Below, one piece after another: positions 60,078 to 64,000 of a stretch of DNA of 64,000 nucleotides. The notes beneath the pieces are model-generated. The model worked only from the letters and a program-made list of their open reading frames with translations. It was not told the DNA's origin and ran no database searches. The stretch lies in the NCBI GenBank assembly GCA_013400975.1, contig WBMZ01000239.1:177998-241997 (forward strand), in the 5' to 3' direction. The translations under genes were made by a program, and so were the position numbers. This stretch comes from Atrichornis clamosus. Lineage: Eukaryota; Chordata; Aves; Passeriformes; Menuridae. Numbering within the stretch: the first letter of the stretch is position 1; every line of letters begins with the position of its first letter.

Positions 60078-63000
60078 AGAAAGAAACCCCACCAAGCAGG
60101 GAACTACAGCGGCCCTTGTCCGGCTCCCCATGCTCCAGCCCCGCAGCTGCCGGACCCGCTGCCGCACTCACTGGCACCCACCGGCACCTCAGGGCCAGCC
60201 TAGGTGGTGAGCCCCGCAGCATCTTCCCTGCTCCACGGCTGGCTGGCTCTGCACCCATGGATTTGGCCGTTCAACCTCAGATTGGGTTGTTCCACCCTGG
60301 ATTTGCCTCAAACAAAAGCAGAGCTCCTGTCTGTTGCCCCCCGCCGTGCAGTCCCCCTTGGCCAGTCCTCATTATCCACTTTGGCCCAAGCTTTAGGCTC
60401 AGGAGGAAGGGAGAAAGCATTTTTGCCCCAAGAGGAGCCCCAGTTGCACATCCACTGCACAAGGGTAGACTCTCCCATGGGGCCAAGAAGGGCATCACCT
60501 GCATCCAGCACACCATTCCAGCCATGTTTCCAGCTGCCAGTGTCAGACGTGGATGTCACTGGATCCCAACACCCGAGGGGCTGGGAACCTGCTTTGTGTG
60601 CTGTGGGGACCAGGCTGCACACCCTGCTTCTGATGCCTTTTTATTAATGTCAGAGGACAGGAGGTTTCCCCTGCAGATGTGCCACAGGCACACACGTACA
60701 TCTTCTCCCAACAGGTACTGGGCTGTGAGGATGCCAGAGCAGGTGCATGACAGTGTGGGAGGGACAAGTGTGACTCCATGGGATGGCTGGGCACAAATTC
60801 TGCATGTTGCTGGTGTGCCCCGCCCTGGGTCACCAGGTGACCATTGGGGACCAACTACCCTCTTCCATGGGACTGTTTCACTTCTCCTCCACCCCAGCCA
60901 GCAACAGGGGATGGCCACAAGCAGATAGCCTGGAAACCAGGCTATTGCCATCTTGACAGTTCCTTACATCCTTAAACCCAGATTTAAAACTTCAGTGAAA
61001 GCCTTCAGAGTGTTAATTACATGGAGAAGAGTGGAGGGAGCTTTCTTCATCACCCTAAGCCATCTCACCAGGCTGACATGGAAGGGGACAGAAGGGGACT
61101 GATGGTTTTTCTCTGACTGGTTAACTGAGTTATAAATGACCCAAGAAACACAGCACTTTGTATCACTTCCGGAGGGCTCAAGGCTTCTGGGGAAGGTGTG
61201 AAGCCAGGTGCCAGAGCCTTCAGGAGTGTTCCGGAGACAGGGTGGTGGCAGACAGGGATGGTGTCACTTGAACAGCCAATTGCTCTGTAAATCTCTGCAA
61301 ACACTCTCCCTCTACCATCAGCTCAGAAAGGTCTGAAGCCCCATATACCTAAATGAGTTTGGTACCTCAGCTCTGTGGAGAAGCCAAGTGCATCCCTGTT
61401 CCCAGGGACTCGTCTCTACCTGGCAATGCCCCCTCAGTGCCAGACCCTCGTGACAAGTGCTTGAGCATCCTGGCTCTGCAGGGCATGGGGCAACGCTCTA
61501 CCAGCCCTTCATGGGTGGGTACCTGCACCCCGGTCAGTGCTTACTGGGGGCTCAGCAGAGATGCTGATACTTTACTGGGGAGACTGGAAGGAGGCGGTGT
61601 TCCCTCCAGGGGAGGGCTAAGGGCTGCTGAAGGGAGACTGCTGGCAAAGGGGAATGATGGCCTGGCAGTGGCTGGGAAAACTGATGCTTGAGGGGGTTGA
61701 AGGATGTACACCAGGACTTAGCTACAAACCACCTCTGTGGCCCCTTGGCATGGGCTGGGACACCCACACCAGGATCCTGGTGGAGGGGAGACTGAAGCAT
61801 GGGCAGGCTTTCTGCAGCTTGCTACTGCTCATCAGCCACCCAGCACTGTCAGGAAGGGGTTTGGGAGCTGTGTAGGCAGGAGTGGCCCTGTTCACAGCCC
61901 CCCTCCAGGCAGCTCCTGCTGGTTGTGGAAGGGCTGCAATGCCCAGCTTGGCTTTGGGGCCTCCCTTGCCAAGGGATTTTCTTTGGGATGGGCAGAGAGA
62001 TGGCATCATCCAGATGTGGGTATGACGACAGCAGGGCCAGTGCCAGTCCCAAGACAGAGGGATTCCCAGCCAAGAGTAGGGTGCATCTTTCAGCTTGGCT
62101 CAGCCCCATCCCATCCACTTTCCACTTCTCCAGCCGGCTTCCCCAGCTCACCCACAGTGGGAGTACAGGGGGCCTGAGGAGCCCATGCAGAAGAGCCCTG
62201 TGCTGGCCGGGGTGGGGATGGTGGCTGTCACTGGAGGCTGTCTGGTACTGTGTGTGTTTATAAAGAAGTGAGAGTCATGAATAGTTTTGCGCTGACTTTT
62301 CGAGGAGAGGTTTGCCTCCACACGGGCTGGGCCGGTCGACTGCGGTTCTGACACATCTCATGCTGCCCTGCCCAGCTCCCACCAGTCCTGGCTGCCGGAT
62401 GCCTTGTAAAACCCTGGAGGAGAGGTACAGCCCGTGGGCTTTGAGGCCTGGCAGAGGAATTACATGGCAGACCGCTCCCTTTTCAGGAATCAGTGCCTGA
62501 GCCCCAGGAGCAGTGGGATGGGTATGTGGGAATGGAAGGGGGCAGCTGAGGGGTAATACAGGGTGAGCCTCAGTCCTGGAGCAGAACCCATCACTGCCTT
62601 CTTAGCAGAGTGTCTCTTGGCATGACCTGCCCGTGCACAGGGAGTTTCTGAAAAAGGCAGTGTGGAAAGACCTGGATAATCCCCATCCTGGGAGTGGTGT
62701 GGAATGCTCATACCTCTAGCAAGCTGCCCCGGGTGGTCCGAGGCACTGCGGGTGTAGGGTGCTATAATAGACAGTACTGGGTGGTGTCTCCAGACATTTT
62801 GGTCGGTAGCTTTGAGGCTGCAGATGGGGAATTCCTGCTAAATCCCTCCCAGAGGCAAATTGCCATCAGAGAGCATCACCCAGGGGCCAGGTTTGGGCTG
62901 GATTCCGAAGCCACTGACTAAGCCTTTGCCGTCTTGTCACTCCACCACAAACCTGACAGTGGACCCTGAGCATTTTTTGGTATAACTGCACTGTTTCAAG

Positions 63001-63329
63001 TCATTTGTGACACTCTCACCAGTGGGAAATGGATTTACACCAGCAATGTGCTTTATTCCCAGCAGCCTGGCATATATGGCAGGGGTTGGAGATACAGTGT
63101 CCTGCAAAACAGCTGTGGAAACATTTGGTGGGAGAGCTGTTAATAGAGACACCTCTGTGCCCCAAGCTCCGGCAGGAGGTGCTGGGGCTGGCAGTCTGGG
63201 AAAGACCCCGGGGGGCAAAGGGCTGTTGCACTGCACAGGGAGTAAATGCACCTGAAATGGTTCCATGCAAAGTAACAGCCCATCCAGAGGCCAGCCAAGA
63301 GGGCACAAGAGGCTCCTGAGGGCACTTAT

Positions 63330-63690
63330 CACAGAATATTCTGAGTTGGAAGGGACCCACAAGGATCATCAGGTCCAACTTTTGGCCCTGCACAGGACAT
63401 CCTCAAGAATTATACCATGTGCTTGAGAGTGNTCAAGAATTATGTGCTTGAGAGTGTTGTCCAAACACTTCCTGAACTCAGGCAGGCTTGGTGGTGTGAT
63501 CACTGCCTTGGGGAGCCTGTTCCAGTGCCCAACAAGAACCTTTTTCTAATATCCAACCTAAACCTCCCCTGACACAACTTCAGGCCATTCCCTCAGGTCC
63601 TGTCACTGGTTGCCAGAGAGCAGAGATCAGTGTCAGCCCCTCCAGTTCCCCTTGTGAGGAAGCTGTATACAGCAATGAAGATGGTACCCA
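63330..63690 (-). mobile_element. CR1 LINE fragment, 3' end
   Basis: The sequence starts CACAGAATATTCTGAGTTGG then AAGGGACCCACAAGGATCAT, the complement of the avian CR1 3' terminus. It continues through the landmark blocks GGGGAGCCTGTTCCAGTGCC, TCTAATATCCAACCTAAACC and CCCTTGTGAGGAAGCTGTA. It is a 5'-truncated, noncoding copy, so the element reads on the minus strand with its 3' end at the left. It carries an assembly N at 63432 between two near-identical 24-29-base copies. The right edge is approximate. Confidence 0.93.
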
Positions 63691-63779
63691 GCACCAGCTG
63701 TGACCCAGATGTGCACTGGTTCCAGGTCAACCAGCTTTTCTATGGACTGGCACCCTGAGCAACGCTGGCCGCGTAGGGA

Positions 63780-64000
63780 TGCTGGTGGCCAGGCAGGGTG
63801 GTCCTACGGCTGATGCAGTGGCCAGACGGAGCATCCCAAACCCGGGCTCCTCGGAGACAGCGGCGAAGATCCGCTCCGGGCCGCACCGCTGGCCGTGTCC
63901 CCTTTACGGCGGGGCGGGGCGGGGGCGGTGCCGGTGACGCGCGGGGCGGTCCCGCGGGCGGGGCGGGGCCGCTCCCGCCGCAGCGCAGCGGCAGTTCGGA
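63780..64000 (+). promoter_or_regulatory. CpG island / promoter of the next downstream gene
   Basis: The last 220 bases are very rich in G, C and CpG, with overlapping GC boxes (GGGGCGGGGC at 63911-63920 and GGGCGGGGCGGGGCC at 63957-63970) and no TATA box. This is a typical housekeeping-type vertebrate promoter, and the terminal CCGCCGCAGCGCAGCGGCAG looks like 5' UTR. No start codon or coding sequence is reached. In human the next gene downstream of SUFU, on the same strand about 11 kb away, is TRIM8; the spacing here (about 10.7 kb) agrees. The gene identity and strand are inferred from synteny only. Confidence 0.6.

Larger units (their letters stand above)
53231..63329. other. SUFU-downstream intergenic region
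   Basis: About 10 kb of GC-richer DNA without a recognisable gene. Several long open frames (55031-55846 plus, 271 codons; 60116-60928 plus, 270 codons) occur where stop codons are rare. Their translations are Pro/Ser/His-rich and unlike known proteins, and overlapping frames on the other strand are also open. Separate entries describe AT-rich islands and a composite transcription-factor site. Confidence 0.75.

Noticed and set aside
60116..60928. 270-codon plus-strand open frame in the intergenic region
   Set aside because: Same GC-rich, low-stop situation; the minus strand is also open in several frames and no domain or promoter-ATG arrangement supports it.
62730..62786. Two GLI-like motifs (CGGGTGGTC and TGGGTGGTG) upstream of the CpG island
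   Set aside because: Each has one mismatch to the GLI consensus TGGGTGGTC; about a dozen such near matches are expected by chance in 64 kb.

Overview
The window is a piece of vertebrate nuclear genome, most likely from a bird and plausibly a songbird. The signs are a CR1 LINE fragment with the avian-type 3' end (about 63330-63690), few interspersed repeats otherwise, compact introns, and exons reading almost identically to human SUFU. I see no bacterial genes, CRISPR array, mobile operon or viral gene.

Positions 1 to about 53230 are the 3' two thirds of SUFU (suppressor of fused, the main cytoplasmic inhibitor of GLI transcription factors in Hedgehog signalling), on the + strand. Nine coding exons, corresponding to human exons 4-12, are identified: 7567-7709, 10020-10105, 12076-12148, 16715-16868, 18319-18430, 28966-29100, 30472-30610, 43660-43728 and 46878-46967. 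All internal junctions are GT-AG, the phases chain perfectly, and together they encode 333 residues (human numbering 152-484) ending at a TAG. Exons 1-3 must lie upstream of the window. The introns are otherwise noncoding. Intron 8 holds three decayed MIR-type SINE fragments and a perfect 12-bp hairpin, and intron 10 holds a perfect 13-bp hairpin.

The 3' UTR probably runs from 46968 to about 53230. There is an early AATAAA about 100 bases after the stop, a middle one near 50258, and a strong-looking distal ATTAAA at 53208 followed by a GU-rich stretch. A TG microsatellite lies just before the distal end.

From about 53230 to 63780 the DNA is GC-richer and intergenic, with no recognisable gene. 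It contains AT-rich islands with homeodomain-like motifs (54519-54906 and 57290-57560), which are enhancer candidates, and an exact ETS/AP-1 composite site next to an octamer (60030-60077). A minus-strand CR1 carries an assembly N inside a local duplication. The last 220 bases are a CpG island with tandem GC boxes, presumably the promoter of the next gene; by vertebrate synteny TRIM8 is the first candidate, but no coding sequence is visible to prove it.

I did not find a convincing undescribed biological system. The most useful leads are the noncoding elements and the alternative 3' ends. All motif, repeat and human-comparison statements come from reading and memory of the families, not from alignment runs.
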